The notes: generated from the letters alone by a model not told the origin. A DNA stretch of 32,816 nucleotides from Chitinispirillaceae bacterium (GCA_016930275.1 JAFGHA010000205.1:1-32816); one strand, 5' to 3'. Counted from the stretch's first letter, positions 1 through 11,400 are shown. Numbers and translations: made by a program.

Positions 1-216
1 CGGAGCCGAGACAAAACCGCCCGCTTCACCGATCACCTGCCCGATGACCACTTTGTCCCCCCGTTTCACCAATGGCTTGGCTGGAGCGCCGATATGCTGC
101 GAGAGTGGTATTATGACTTTCTGGGGAGCCGGAAAAGCCTCGATCGGCAGACCTTCCGTGCGGTTTTTACTGTGCGGCGGATGAACACCGCCTTTGAAAG
201 TATACCTTTTAGGCAC
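1..216 (-). CDS. rnfC: Electron transport complex subunit RnfC, N-terminal part (cut by window edge)
   Basis: Only the first 72 codons are present; the gene runs off the left edge. The peptide begins [20 protein letters not shown] and goes on with the [14 protein letters not shown] and GDKVVIGQ blocks, which are the hallmark of the RnfC N-terminal barrel-sandwich domain. RnfC is the peripheral subunit of the Rnf complex, a membrane ferredoxin:NAD+ oxidoreductase that pumps Na+ or H+; its flavin/NADH and 4Fe-4S domains would lie outside the window. The start is a GTG at 216 with AGGAG six nt upstream. A candidate promoter lies at 301-329. The other rnf genes are presumably downstream, beyond the left edge. 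Confidence 0.87.
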   Translation of the reverse strand, partial: MPKRYTFKGGVHPPHSKNRTEGLPIEAFPAPQKVIIPLSQHIGAPAKPLVKRGDKVVIGQVIGEAGGFVSAP

Positions 217-300
217 GCTGATCTCCTGAAGATGAAACTACCAGGTGGTATTTAAGAGGACCAATCCACTGCTTCCGCGAAGAGAAAAAGAGTGGAGTTA

Positions 301-329
301 AATCTACAAAGAGCCCCGGTGACAGTCAA
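301..329 (-). promoter_or_regulatory. Candidate sigma70-type promoter for rnfC
   Basis: On the minus strand TTGACT (324-329) is followed after 17 nt by TAGATT (301-306), about 85 nt upstream of the rnfC GTG. Spacing is ideal, the -10 box is only a partial match. No other better pair was seen in 217-462. Confidence 0.35.
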
Positions 330-462
330 GTCATTATACGGTGAATACATCACCTCTCCATGTAACATTAGCTTGATTCATTTACGGACTATATATCAAT
401 AATGGATAATGCAGTATATTTCCACTTTAATCACTGAAGTATGAAGTATAAGGAAGTCACTG

Positions 463-999
463 TTGGGTACCGAGACCACACCACACAACGTCCAGCTGTT
501 TATTGCACTGCTCTATTCCCCGGATGCTCCCGTCAAGGCGGTCCTCGACGAACTCGACCGGTGGCACGGAACCCGTGATCATGCGTATGGTCCGGTCCCC
601 TTCTCGTGGTCGGCGTATTATAACGATGAGATGGGAAGCAACCTGCAGAAGATGTACTTCAGCTACCGGGATTCGATTGACCGGGATCTGCTTCCCTCCA
701 TAAAACTCAGGACCAATGCCATCGAGCGGGAGTATGCAGGGCCGGACGGCAATCGTATCATCAACATCGATCCAGGATATATCGCCCGGGATAAAGTGGT
801 GCTGGCGACGACGAAAGATTTCTTCCACCGGCTCCATCTGGCCAACGGTATATACGGCGAAGTGACCCTCCACTATCGCAAGGGAAGATTCCGCTATTTT
901 TCATGGACCTATCCGGACTTCAGAGATCCGGAAATAATGCGGTTTCTGGAACGGATACGGGCTCCCCTGGTACGGCAGATCCGCCATGCGACGAGTTGA
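463..999 (+). CDS. DUF4416 family protein
   Basis: This 178-residue protein matches the DUF4416 family in length and pattern: an N-terminal LFIALLYSPDAP strand, a central GPVPFSWSAYYNDEMG block, the REYAGPDGNRIINIDPGYI stretch, and near the C-terminus GEVTLHYRKGRFRYFSWTYPD. No biochemical function is established for the family. I chose the TTG at 463 because AAGGA lies eight nt upstream and the nearby ATG at 441 is out of frame. The gene stands alone: rnfC is divergent on its left and the radical SAM gene is convergent on its right. Family assignment is from memory of its motifs; the function is unknown. Confidence 0.8.
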   Translation: MGTETTPHNVQLFIALLYSPDAPVKAVLDELDRWHGTRDHAYGPVPFSWSAYYNDEMGSNLQKMYFSYRDSIDRDLLPSIKLRTNAIEREYAGPDGNRIINIDPGYIARDKVVLATTKDFFHRLHLANGIYGEVTLHYRKGRFRYFSWTYPDFRDPEIMRFLERIRAPLVRQIRHATS

Positions 1000-1152
1000 A
1001 CAGCTGTTCATTATTGCTTGACATAGGCAAAAAAGTCTGTTAGTCCTTCGTCAGTTTCCGTTCAGCAACGATACCTACGCCTTCTCAATCCCCCGAAGAT
1101 TTAGGGGGCGTCCTGATCGATAACCTGAAAAGTCCTTTATTCTGAACTGATG

Positions 1153-2475
1153 CTAATCAGTGTGACTGCTATGCAGAGCTCCATTCATCTCCCGTGCGCA
1201 GACCCGGATCTCTTCAACTGCCCTGGTGCTCCAACCTTCCAGCCTGGTGATGAAAAAGGAATCATTCTGCCAGTGCGGATCCGAAGCGAGTTCCGGGAAA
1301 CGATGGACATAATGATGATACAGCGGCGTTCCCGGTACCGGTGTCACGAACACCGGTTTCACGGTAACTCCGCATGATGCCACTATTCTCATCTCCCGAA
1401 TCATCTCATCGGGACTGCATTCCGGAAGACCGCCCATCACATACACGCCGGTATCTCTAAACGGATACGTTCCGAGCAGCGCCAGTTTTTCACGCAGCAA
1501 CCGTTCATCGGCTTTCCCGCCGGTCTGCGCCTGATATCTGCTGCTGCCGGATTCATATCCGAAACGGAGAGTGGTGAATCCGGCCGCAAACATACACTCC
1601 AGAAGAGGTCCGTTTAGATATTTCAGATGAAGGCTATTGGGCGTATGCAGCCTGAGATGCCGCCACCGCTTCGTGATCTTCTCCAGAAACGGCAGCAGAA
1701 GTTTTTCGGCGTCAACCAGAAGTGCATCATCGTAAAAAGCCATATCACGACACCCGTACTGTTCAACGGATGCTTCCACCTCCCGGAGAACGGTTTCCAG
1801 CGGTCGTCTCCGATACCGGGGCTGCAGAATCCGGGATGCACAGTAGGTACAGTTCATCGGGCAACCTGATGAGAGCAGTATTGGACCGTGGCGATGTGCC
1901 CCGGAGAGAGAAAAACCGGTCAGGAGCGACGGAGCAGCGGAAATTCGCAGCGGCCGGTCAGCACCGGGCAGCAGTATGGTCGAGCCCTCAGGTAGAATGC
2001 CGTCGTACACTGCGGCATCCGGAAGTTTCCGTCTGAAAAATTCAGGGAACAGCCGTACGCCCAGTCCGCCGACGACCACCGGTACCTCGGGCAGGACCTC
2101 CCGGATAATCTCCACGGTTGCAACAACTCCTTCCGCCCAGTAGGTCATCATGCTGCCGACAAAAATTATGTCAGGATGGGGTGCGGTATCGAGAAAATCC
2201 CGCAGTTGTTCGGGCGTACAGCCATACTGTTTATATTTACGCTTGATAGCATGAAAAAGCGCCGGTTTTGGAATTTCCCGACAGCGAAAGGTTCCGGTAG
2301 CGTATTTTTTATTCGAACCCGATCCGGTCCGTTCCAGACAATCGAAGTACCGGACATCATACCCGTTGGTATGTAATGCATCCATGAGCAGATATAATCC
2401 GAGGGGATGCATCCACTCGTCGTAGAGCTTGAAATCATGTACAAACGGATTTATGATCAGCGTTGAAAGAGCCAC
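1153..2475 (-). CDS. Cobalamin-binding-type radical SAM protein (B12-rSAM)
   Basis: The 440-residue protein has the layout of B12-dependent radical SAM enzymes. Residues 1-140 look like a Rossmann-type cobalamin-binding domain, with LYLLMDALHTNGYDVRYFDC, PDIIFVGSMMTYW and PVVVGGLGVRLFPEF. The radical SAM core follows, with the 4Fe-4S motif CxxxCxxC at C205-C209-C212 in SSGCPMNCTYCASR, then FYDDALLV, the LRFGYESGS strand and the GVYVMGGLPE strand of the SAM barrel. The cobalamin-ligand DxHxxG motif is not seen, so B12 may not be coordinated in the classic way. The substrate cannot be told; relatives are methyltransferases or ring-forming enzymes. It is divergent from the DUF1848 gene with 67 nt between them, so the two may share a control region. 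Confidence 0.82.
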   Translation of the reverse strand: MALSTLIINPFVHDFKLYDEWMHPLGLYLLMDALHTNGYDVRYFDCLERTGSGSNKKYATGTFRCREIPKPALFHAIKRKYKQYGCTPEQLRDFLDTAPHPDIIFVGSMMTYWAEGVVATVEIIREVLPEVPVVVGGLGVRLFPEFFRRKLPDAAVYDGILPEGSTILLPGADRPLRISAAPSLLTGFSLSGAHRHGPILLSSGCPMNCTYCASRILQPRYRRRPLETVLREVEASVEQYGCRDMAFYDDALLVDAEKLLLPFLEKITKRWRHLRLHTPNSLHLKYLNGPLLECMFAAGFTTLRFGYESGSSRYQAQTGGKADERLLREKLALLGTYPFRDTGVYVMGGLPECSPDEMIREMRIVASCGVTVKPVFVTPVPGTPLYHHYVHRFPELASDPHWQNDSFFITRLEGWSTRAVEEIRVCAREMNGALHSSHTD

Positions 2476-2542
2476 GGTTTCACCACCATCCGGGAAAAAA
2501 TATCATGCATATCCGAAACAAAATAGATGATAGAAAAACGTA

Positions 2543-3517
2543 ATGAAACCACTGTTATGGCCCCGCGTGCGTATAACAACCGGTCATGGAACCGATGCGC
2601 CGGCGATCGCCCCGCTCATTATTTCCGTCAGCCGGGCCACCGATATTCCAGGACAGATGAGCTCCTGGTTCATGGAGCGATTCGGGCAGGGATATGTGGA
2701 ATGGATCAATCCGTTCAACGGAAAACTCCAGTATGTGTCATTTGAAAACGTCCGTGTAATCGTCTTCTGGTCAAAAAATCCGGCACCGATGCTTCCTCAC
2801 CTGCCGGTAATTCACGCGAAGGGAATCACGACACTGTTTCAGCTGACACTCAACGATTATGAAGAAGAAGGATTTGAACCGCGAATCCCGCCGATCGAAG
2901 AGCGGATCACCACCCTGCGTTTCCTTGCCGGAATTGTAGGAAAAGAACGCGTTTTCTGGCGATTCGACCCGTTGATCCTCACCTCTGAAATCACTCCCGG
3001 AAAACTTCTGGAGAAAATTTCACGAATTGGAAACCGTATCGCCGATTCAGTCTGCCGGTTGACGGTCAGTTTCTTCTCACCGTACCGGACTGCCGTCACC
3101 AGAATGCGTCACCGGGGAATTCTGCCCCTTGCGCCATCGGAAGATGCACTGAGAGAAATCGGTTCCGGACTTGCAGAACTCCGCAAACGATGGGGAATCG
3201 AAATAGTTACCTGTGCGGAAACGAATGACCTCTCCCGGTACGGCATTCACGCGGGAAGCTGCATCGACCCGGCAGTTATCGGAAAACTGGCTGAACATGA
3301 CGCTCTGCTTACCGATTTTTTTCCCGGATTTTCATCGGTGTCATTATTCGATACCGATGAATCGACGCTTCACCGGCGACTGAAAGATCCCGGCCAGCGT
3401 CCGTTGTGCGGCTGTATGATCAGCAAAGATATCGGACAGTACGGCACCTGTTCATCCGGATGCGTCTATTGTTACGCGCAACGATCGGTACGCCGCGCTG
3501 ATGGTAGCACAAACTAG
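2543..3517 (+). CDS. DUF1848 family protein with C-terminal iron-sulfur-type cysteine cluster
   Basis: The 324-residue protein carries the DUF1848 signature: IISVSRATDIPGQMSSWFM near residue 26, then WINPFNG, VIVFWSKNPAPM, FQLTLNDYE and FWRFDPLIL. The last 38 residues hold five cysteines: C289 and C291 in CGCM, then C303, C307 and C310 in CSSGCVYCYA. The last three form a CxxxCxxC motif like that of radical SAM enzymes but at the C-terminus, so an Fe-S cluster is likely. The function of the family is not established; a SAM-type barrel is my inference. The ATG at 2543 lacks a strong ribosome-binding site. Its divergent neighbour is a radical SAM enzyme, which may point to a shared pathway. Confidence 0.82.
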   Translation: MKPLLWPRVRITTGHGTDAPAIAPLIISVSRATDIPGQMSSWFMERFGQGYVEWINPFNGKLQYVSFENVRVIVFWSKNPAPMLPHLPVIHAKGITTLFQLTLNDYEEEGFEPRIPPIEERITTLRFLAGIVGKERVFWRFDPLILTSEITPGKLLEKISRIGNRIADSVCRLTVSFFSPYRTAVTRMRHRGILPLAPSEDALREIGSGLAELRKRWGIEIVTCAETNDLSRYGIHAGSCIDPAVIGKLAEHDALLTDFFPGFSSVSLFDTDESTLHRRLKDPGQRPLCGCMISKDIGQYGTCSSGCVYCYAQRSVRRADGSTN

Positions 3518-3520
3518 ATT

Positions 3521-4144
3521 CTACTCTTCCTCGAAGGTTTCCTCGATGGCCGGCTCCTCTTCTTCGTCAAAGCCATCATCTTCGGCCTCCGCACTCCATT
3601 TGGGAACGGTCGCCTTGGTAACCGGACGCAGTTCTTTTTCGGTATAGGTATAATGGTTTCGATCCGGTTTACGCGTGGCGCCTTTTGATTCCAGAAGATT
3701 TACAGCCTTGATCTGTTCCATCCGATACGCCCTGGCGAGTGCGGTCTCCTCAAATTGATCGACCGCGTTGATTTTAGCCCCGTGTTCGATCAGCAGTTCG
3801 ATAAGCTTGATACTCCCGTTTTCAGCTGCCAGCATCAGTGGAGTCGAACCCCGCACATTCCCTCGCGTGTTTACATCGGCCCCTTTCTGGATCAGATAGG
3901 TAACGACCGCAACATGTTCCTCCTCAACCGCCCGCATAAGCGGGGAGAACCCTGACATATCGGCACAGTCGACATCGGCACCCTGCTCAACGAGCAGTTT
4001 GACGACATCGAAATATCCTCCCCAGGCCGCCTCGATAAGTGCGGTACGTCCTTTGGAATCCGCACTGTTGATATCCGCCTCTTCGGCCAGCAATTTTTTA
4101 ACCTGAGCGAGGTCACCCTTCGCACTTGCACGCACGATGCTCAT
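3521..4144 (-). CDS. Ankyrin-repeat protein with acidic tail
   Basis: The 207-residue protein starts with about five 33-residue ankyrin repeats (residues 1-155), each with the GxTALxxAAxxGxxxxVxxLLxxGAD pattern; good examples are GRTALIEAAWGGYFDVVKLL and GSTPLMLAAENGSIKLIELL. Residues 156-207 are charged, ending in a very acidic stretch (EDDGFDEEEEPAIEETFEEE), probably disordered. Ankyrin repeats bind other proteins; no partner is evident here. There is no signal peptide, so it is probably cytoplasmic. The start is firm: AGGAGGAAGT directly precedes the ATG at 4144. Its stop codon is 3 nt from that of the convergent DUF1848 gene. Confidence 0.85.
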   Translation of the reverse strand: MSIVRASAKGDLAQVKKLLAEEADINSADSKGRTALIEAAWGGYFDVVKLLVEQGADVDCADMSGFSPLMRAVEEEHVAVVTYLIQKGADVNTRGNVRGSTPLMLAAENGSIKLIELLIEHGAKINAVDQFEETALARAYRMEQIKAVNLLESKGATRKPDRNHYTYTEKELRPVTKATVPKWSAEAEDDGFDEEEEPAIEETFEEE

Positions 4145-4504
4145 ACTTCCTCCTGGTGGAATCTTTCACGTTCACCGGTTTGAGGTTGTTCCCGTCTTCT
4201 CCACCGTCATCAACAGCCGGCAGATGCCTTTTGATCGCAATAATACTACCGGAGATATATCCATAGCAAGATATTTTTTCGCGGATTACGAATGCGGGAG
4301 AAGGAAGAAATCGTTACGGGGAAATCCGGCGGATACCTTTACATTAAATACTATCGAAAGGGAACGGCACCTGCGGCACACATTGACATTTTCAAATTAT
4401 CCGAAACAACCGGAAACAGCCGTATTCAGACATTCCTGCAGACGGGAAACACTCACCGGTCGATAGCACCGGCAGTGCCCGGGGGCACTGCATATTACCT
4501 TCCG
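4145..4504. other. Intergenic region between metF and the ankyrin gene
   Basis: These 360 nt lie between the end of metF and the start of the ankyrin gene, both on the minus strand. They hold a strong hairpin just after metF (4472-4491). I see no credible gene; an open frame on the plus strand that begins here continues as an antisense shadow of metF. Confidence 0.5.
4472..4491 (-). terminator. Strong GC-rich hairpin after metF, possible terminator without U-tract
   Basis: GCAGTGCC and GGCACTGC pair perfectly around a 4-nt loop, 13 nt past the metF stop. There is no following run of T on the minus strand, so it may act as an mRNA-stabilising hairpin or an incomplete terminator instead of a canonical intrinsic terminator. 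Confidence 0.45.
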
Positions 4505-5422
4505 TCAGCCGAGTCCGGCAGGGGTATGCTTCGGCGGATTCAACCGGTCGGAACTGGTAACACCGAGAGAATCGTAGATACGCAGCGTCGCGTTGGACCG
4601 GTTGAGGGTATAGAGATGGATACCGCGGATACCGTTATCGATCAGGTCGCGAACCTGTTCGGTAGCCCAATGGATTCCCACCATTTCAACATGCGCATCA
4701 TCCTCCGCGCGGGCGAGCGCCCGCAGCAGACGGGCGGGATAGCGGGTTCCCAGAGCCAGATCGGCCATTCGTTTCATACCTTTGAGCGTAGTGATCGGCA
4801 TGATACCGGCGAGTATCGGAATGGTGATACCGGCCAGCTCGCACCGCTCTCTGAAGTCATAAAAGTCCCGGTTATCAAAAAAAAGCTGGGTGCAGATATA
4901 GTCGGCTCCCGCGTCGACCTTTCTTTTCAGATAGTCGATTTCGGTGAGCCGGTTGGGGGTTTCAGGATGTCCTTCCGGATATCCGGCAACACCGATTCCC
5001 ATACCGGGAAATTCCGCCCTGATGAATGCCACCAGTTCCGTCGCATTCCTGAAACCGTCGGGATGCGGTTCAAACTTTTCCACACCCCGGGGAGGATCAC
5101 CACGCAGTGCCATGATATTGCGGATACCTTCAGACCAGTAGACCTGCAGGAGATTGCCGATTTCCTCACGCGAGGAACCGATGCAGGTCAGGTGTGAAAC
5201 GACCGTCAGATCGGTCTCACGACTGATGCGCCCCACCAATGAATGCGTGAGTTCCCGCGTCGAACCTCCGGCACCGTAGGTCACGCTCACATAAGCGGGT
5301 TTAAGATTTGTCAGCTCCGAAATAGCACTGAACAACTGCTCCGACGACGTCGCGTCTTTGGGTGGAAAGAACTCGAAACTGAAACTGATACGATTACTTT
5401 TCAATATTTCCGCGATGTGCAT
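4505..5422 (-). CDS. metF: Methylenetetrahydrofolate reductase
   Basis: The product (305 residues) is a full-length MetF, which reduces 5,10-methylene-THF to 5-methyl-THF with FAD for methionine synthesis or one-carbon metabolism. It shows the family blocks in order: ISFSFEFFPPKD (with the catalytic glutamate), VSVTYGAGGSTRE, VSHLTCIGSSREE, IMALRGDPPRG, GVAGYPEGHPE, GADYICTQLFFDN and ILAGIMPIT. The reading frame stays open 33 codons further upstream into the giant gene, but homology begins at MHIAEILKSNRISF, so I start at the ATG at 5422, which lies 19 nt after the stop of the fibro-slime gene. The two are therefore probably co-transcribed, an odd pairing of a housekeeping enzyme with a surface protein. 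Confidence 0.93.
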   Translation of the reverse strand: MHIAEILKSNRISFSFEFFPPKDATSSEQLFSAISELTNLKPAYVSVTYGAGGSTRELTHSLVGRISRETDLTVVSHLTCIGSSREEIGNLLQVYWSEGIRNIMALRGDPPRGVEKFEPHPDGFRNATELVAFIRAEFPGMGIGVAGYPEGHPETPNRLTEIDYLKRKVDAGADYICTQLFFDNRDFYDFRERCELAGITIPILAGIMPITTLKGMKRMADLALGTRYPARLLRALARAEDDAHVEMVGIHWATEQVRDLIDNGIRGIHLYTLNRSNATLRIYDSLGVTSSDRLNPPKHTPAGLG

Positions 5423-5441
5423 GATGCTTTCTCGTACCCGG

Positions 5442-8400
5442 TTAATGCCTGATACCGATCGTCTTGACGAATTTCTCCTCCCAGCGATAGAGCGGATGAT
5501 TCGAACTGGATTTGAGTACAAAGCGGTAAATACCGGGAGCTACCGGCATCCCCCCTTTATTGAAACCATTCCAGAAAAGATCAAGATCATACACGCTGTA
5601 TCTTCCACTCAACGCTTCCGACGGCAGTTTCTTTAGCAGATTCGATGTTTCCGCATAATTGACGGTATTTCCGACGAAATCGTAAATCTTGAGAAATGCC
5701 GGAAGCTTGATATTCTTTATAATACTGAGGAGACTGTCTTCAGAAAGTGTCGGATTCTGCTGTCGCAGTGTTTCGATATTCGGCAGACTGAGCGTGATTC
5801 TGATAAGCACGCCGCCGCCTTCCTCATACGCCCATCTCTTCGCATCCACCGTATGCTCCAGCTTGATCGTGCCGGGTTTCACATGACTTGCGGTGGGACG
5901 TGACGGATTGGGAGCGATGGTAATGACCGGCGGTGCACCGATGATATCGATCGGAACCAGCTGATTAGTGAATTCCGGCAGATTCGGTGAATCGGCACGG
6001 TCGGTGATATAAGCGGACGTATCGCCATCGGCAGTCAGTATACGAATACTGATACGATGCCGCGATGCGATATCCTCACCGTTGAGCACCAGAAAAGTCA
6101 GTTCATCGTCTCCGGTCGACTGAATATTATCGATACCCTGAAGCATACTGTCGACCAGTACATAGGTGTAGGTTGAATCCCCGTTGGGTATCGCTTCCCA
6201 AACATAGATAATCATGATGAGCGAATCGCTGTTCGACAGACTCTGCCCCTCGCCGGTCGCCCGCTGCACATCTTCACTGAAGATGATACGCACTTCGTCG
6301 GCAGTGCGGTCCAAGACATTGGTAATCCTCTTCTCGACTTTCCAGACCACCGGTCCCGCTCCGTCAATCGAAAGAAGCTCCGTCAGGCTGTCGACGGTCA
6401 TCTCCATGTTCCGGTCAATAGAGACATACGGTGTCCAGTCGGTCTGCGGACCTTCACTGGTGTTTTCCTTGAGACGTATCACCCATACACTGTCGGACCG
6501 TTCACCGATACCGACGATACTGTCGATCTCGAATTCAGTCAGCCCGTAGCTGATACGTAACTCATCGAAATCATAATCTTCCGGAAATGTGACCGGACGA
6601 GAAAAGGTGAGCGTAATCTGGTCAAGATACCCGTTACCGTTCACATCTCTCGTTTTCGCTTCAACGAGCTTGATGAGCGGACCGGTTATCTTCACGAACA
6701 CCTGTGCGGAAATGTGATCGTATGCGGTATCGGATGGTACCGCGGTGATCGTCCCCGCTTCGTTATCTTCGACATTGGAGGCGATATAGACAATCCGTTC
6801 GGTACGGGTTGCCTGATCGATCTTATGCAGTGTCGAATCCGCACTCCAGTCACTCTTGATCGGACCGATTCTGTTGCCGTATTTGTCGTAACCGATGGAG
6901 AACATCGTTACATGCCCGGAAGGATATTCCATACTAATGGTATCTCCCACCGGATCTCCGTTTCCATATTCCAGCACCAGCTTGTCGAGTTCTCCGGGCA
7001 ACAGAATGAACGGCGTGGTCCGCGCCGTCAATTCACCGAGCTGGACGGTGATCCGGTGCAGACTGTCGGCCGGTTCATCGGGCACATAAAATAAGGTTGT
7101 AGTGATGGTGTCACGACCACCTTCAAAACACTGGCGATCACCCTTTTCCGTGAGGTAGACCGTATCTTCTCCGAGGACCACAAACGGACGCGGTCGTCCT
7201 CCGTCACCCAGCGTATCGGTGTACATGATACCGTCAACCTTGTCGAAACAGTACTCTCCCGGCACCAGGCCGTTCTCGTTGGTGATTTCGAGAACGACTT
7301 CGATCGGTTCTCCGGCGATACGCTTGTCTTCCGGGGTGATAATCTTGATGGTTACCTTCGTAGGTGGTCCCGGCAGGAACGTCACCCAGAGGGTATCAGG
7401 TAAGGTCTGGGCATCATCGTCCATGGTCACCCGGATCCATCCGCGTCCTGTATCCGCAGGCGAGAACGGCCAGGAATGACTCCATCCCGGAGCCCCCGGA
7501 ACGATGGTCAGATTGCCGCTGTTTTCCCAGTGTGCCTCCACATCCACCCAGATAGCTGAATCGGATCGCAGTCCCTGTACATACAGTGTCGTGTCGTCGT
7601 TGGTAGTCATAGTGAGTGAATCAGCGGCAGTGTCGGTACCCACGACGATCCTCAGTTGTGTATAGAAAAATGCCAGTAACCTCACAACGGTGGAATCACG
7701 GAATCCTGTCTCGTCATCAATTGCGAAGACCTTGACCGTATCTTCCTGCACATTCCGGCTGATCACGCCTTCACCAACCGTCGTATTCCCGTTGCGCACC
7801 GTAACGGCAATGTCATCGTCAACAACTCCCCAGGTGGTTACCTCACTGTAACTCACATAGTTGCCTATGGAGTCACGAACGATTGCATACACCCGGGTGG
7901 TGGTCGTACTGGACGGAATGACCGCGGTATCGATGGAATTCGCCCTGATGGGATCGTAAACGGAACTTCCTTCAATCACCAGCTGTGCCGCCTCTCCCGG
8001 AACGATTTCCAGTTTTACGGTATCCAGGAAGGTATGGTTGGCATCGACATACAGCCAGGCGACCACATACACCGACTGATAGGCGCGCACCGGCGTAAAG
8101 CTCCGTTTGTGCCCGGTAGTATCGTCAAGAAATCCTGAAGAATCAGTCGGCGGAATCTCGATGATTTCCCACCGGATCTGTCGACTCAAATCGGGATTCT
8201 GTTCATACTCGGGGAGCCAGACGCCATTGTGATCGAGAATTTTCGCCACCAGTGGAAACGGCGTACCCGCAACCGCGGTAAGCGCGGTAAGCGGATCCGG
8301 ATACGGCGGATTGCTGCCATCCGGTACTTCACCTTCACGCTCATACAGTACAAGTTTATCGGGAAGTCCCGGATTGATATTCACCCAGACGGTATCAGGA

Positions 8401-11400
8401 ACTGCCGAACCGCGGCTCACCACGATGATTCCCGACCCGGTATCGGTCGGGACGAAGGTCCATGCCGTCAGCGACTGCGCGGACTGCGACTCCGTATTCG
8501 CGGTATAGGCCCAGTCACCCGTGACCGGTACCCAGACACCGTCGAATGACCGTTTACCGATCACCTGCAGAACGGTATCCTGATCGCTGCGCATTTCCAG
8601 GATCTGGATGTGTATCGAATCGTCAACCACGATTCGGAGCGAATCGTACGAGAACTGCGACAGAACGACATCAACCGTATCGAACAGCGAGGTATTATTC
8701 CGGTTGACGGCGACAACTTTTGTCGACCCGAGTGTTCCGACCCGGGTAATACGTCCCTCACCTGCAATCGCGAGCCCCTCAATGGCAGTCACGATACTGA
8801 TGTTGACGCTGCTCCAGTTGGTGCTTTGTGATGCGGAAATGAAATTACCGAACCGGTCGCGCAATACCGCAAAAGCGGTTTTAACCGTATCCCGATTACC
8901 GAATTCGATGGTACTGAGCGGATTATCGTTCTGCAGTGCCGTCCCCGTCGGATTGGGACTTCCCTCGATCACCAGATGATCAACCGGTCCCGGCTTGACA
9001 TACACCAGTGCCGATGCGGTATACACCTGAGAACCTTCGGTGAAAGTTACCGTTACATTGTAAGTATTATACGCACTGGTCGGCAGCATAGCCACGTTGT
9101 ATCCCGTCCGAGCGGACAGGGTGTCGGGCGGGTTGAATCCGCTCACCAGTGTCATCGTCCAGGAGAAGAGGTTGTTCCGTGCGGCATTTTCATAATCCGA
9201 AAGCCAGATATTGTTCCGGTCGAATATTTTCGCCACGAAGGGTGCCGACACCCCGGCAGTCAGTGTATCGATCTGTGGTGGTCTCCGATAGGGTCCCGCT
9301 GCCGAAGGCGTTCCGGTACGACGGTAGAGCCGTACCTCTCCCGGCAGGCCCGGTAGAAAAATCGCCACCACCGAATCCGAAACAGCACCGGTCCGGCTGA
9401 CGGTGATACGCCCCGTTCCCACTGAATCCGGGGTGACCGGCCAGTTGTCACTCCGTTCGGGCGGGTCTCCGATTGTTATCAGTGAGGCACTTTTATCCCA
9501 GGTTGCCGTTATATTGTCCCATCCCTGCCCGTCGGACCGGCGTCCTTCAACATACAGCGTCAGGGTTTCGTCGATACGTATCCGTACGGTATCGACGATA
9601 CGCTTACCCCCGTCAAGTATATAAATACGCAGGGAATCATAAGTAATGTTGGTGAGGGCGATGAGAATAGAATCTTTCAGGCTACCATCATCGGTACTGG
9701 TAAATACATGGGTCTGACTGACGCTATCGGATCTGCGGGTTACGACGCCCTCTCCGATGAACGTCCCCGTCAGTGTGGGTTCCGCCTGAACGATCGTTGT
9801 ATCCTTACTCCACCAGAGTGCGCCCTGGACAAAATCAATGAAGTTATCGAAACGGTCTCTGAGAATCGCGTAGAGATATGCTTCCGTCTCATTGCTCTGC
9901 ATATCGAGACGGGTCAGATCTCGGCCGTTTGCGGTGGTATCCTCCTGAATGGTGATATGATCGGGACGCCCCGGCACCACCCGTACCCTGACCGTATCGT
10001 AAAAAGTACGTCCACCGGACGAAAAAGTAGCGACCAGGTCAACCACGTTGCGAGCTCTGGTGGGAGTGAATCCGGTCCGGTTTCCGGTGGTCCTTGTATA
10101 GGTTCCGGTAGGAGTGTTGGTATTTCCGGACAGTTCAATGATTCGCCAGGAAATGGGAGCGGTAAGCGAATCGTACTGCCGCAGCCATACCCCTCTGCTG
10201 TCAAACACTTTTGCATAAAGGGGAAATTCGATGCCCGCAGAATCGACATACACGGTCGGTGGATCGGCGTACTGGGTACCGGTTGCATTGGGAAAAATCT
10301 CCAGTGAATTCGGCGCACCTGTTCCGACAATCACCGGTATGGATGTCTTGAGCGTGGTGTCCAGTGCGTTGGCAACGGTAATCGTACCGTGAGCGGTATC
10401 AATCGGCGTGAAGTTCCATGACTGCCCCGGTTGAGGTGCTGTGGTGGATGAAGTCAATCCGGTCATCGACCAGTTGCCTTCTACCACTTCCCAGTTACCG
10501 TTGTCTGAACGTTTGCCCCGGACAATAAGAAGCGTATCATTGTCAGTCGTAGTAATCAGGCTCGTAATCCGCCGATAGACACTGCCATCAAGTATGGAAA
10601 TCTGCAACGAATCGTAGCTTATCTGCAGAATTCTCACGGCGACATTGTCGGGAGTAATAGGGAACGAGTACATGTTACAGGTTGCAGTTACCTCGCCATT
10701 CCCTTCCTCCGTCAACCCGCTCTCTTTATAAACGATTCCTTCACCCTGCGACGCATTCCCCACCTCTACACGGTCGATGTATTGTGCTCCTCCGGTGATT
10801 GTCCAGGATGTGTTGTTGGAGGCGGTAATAAAATTACCGAATTCATCCCGGACAATCGCATACCCGTTTCCGGAAGTCGCACTCTCGGAAATCGTTATGA
10901 CGGAAAGCGGCTGATCGTTACGGAGCTGATCGGTAGTGCTGAATGGCGGAGGATTACCTTCGATAGTGACATGATCCGGATTACACGCCTTGACGTAAAT
11001 CCAAATGGTATCATATATAGTTCCGCTCGAAGTCTGCAGGCGCCCCTCAATACCTTCCAGAGCATATGCTTCGGTGGGATTGAAATAAATGGTATCCCCC
11101 ATCAGCGGATTCGTCGGATTATTGGTGCTCAGATGAGCATCGGTATTGGCGCCATTGGGAATGATCCGCCAGAGCGTGCTGTCACTCATGACGGGCAGCG
11201 GATTTCCGTCGTTATCGATCACAACCGCTACTGCCATCAACTGCTCGCCGGCACAGACGGTATCACTCGGATAGGCGTAAAGATGTATCTCCGACGGTTC
11301 CGCACTGATAATGTTAGTGCTGATCTGAATATTGGAACCGGTGACATGTCGCTCCGCATAAAAGAAATCGAGTGTGTACCGTTGCCCTCGTGTAAAGGTT

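Noticed and set aside
1090..1108. CCCCC/GGGGG hairpin between convergent genes
   Set aside because: Only five pairs and no T-run on either strand, so I do not call it a terminator.
4292..5197. 301-codon open frame on the plus strand
   Set aside because: Most of it is antisense to metF, which is certain; no ribosome-binding site or motif supports it.
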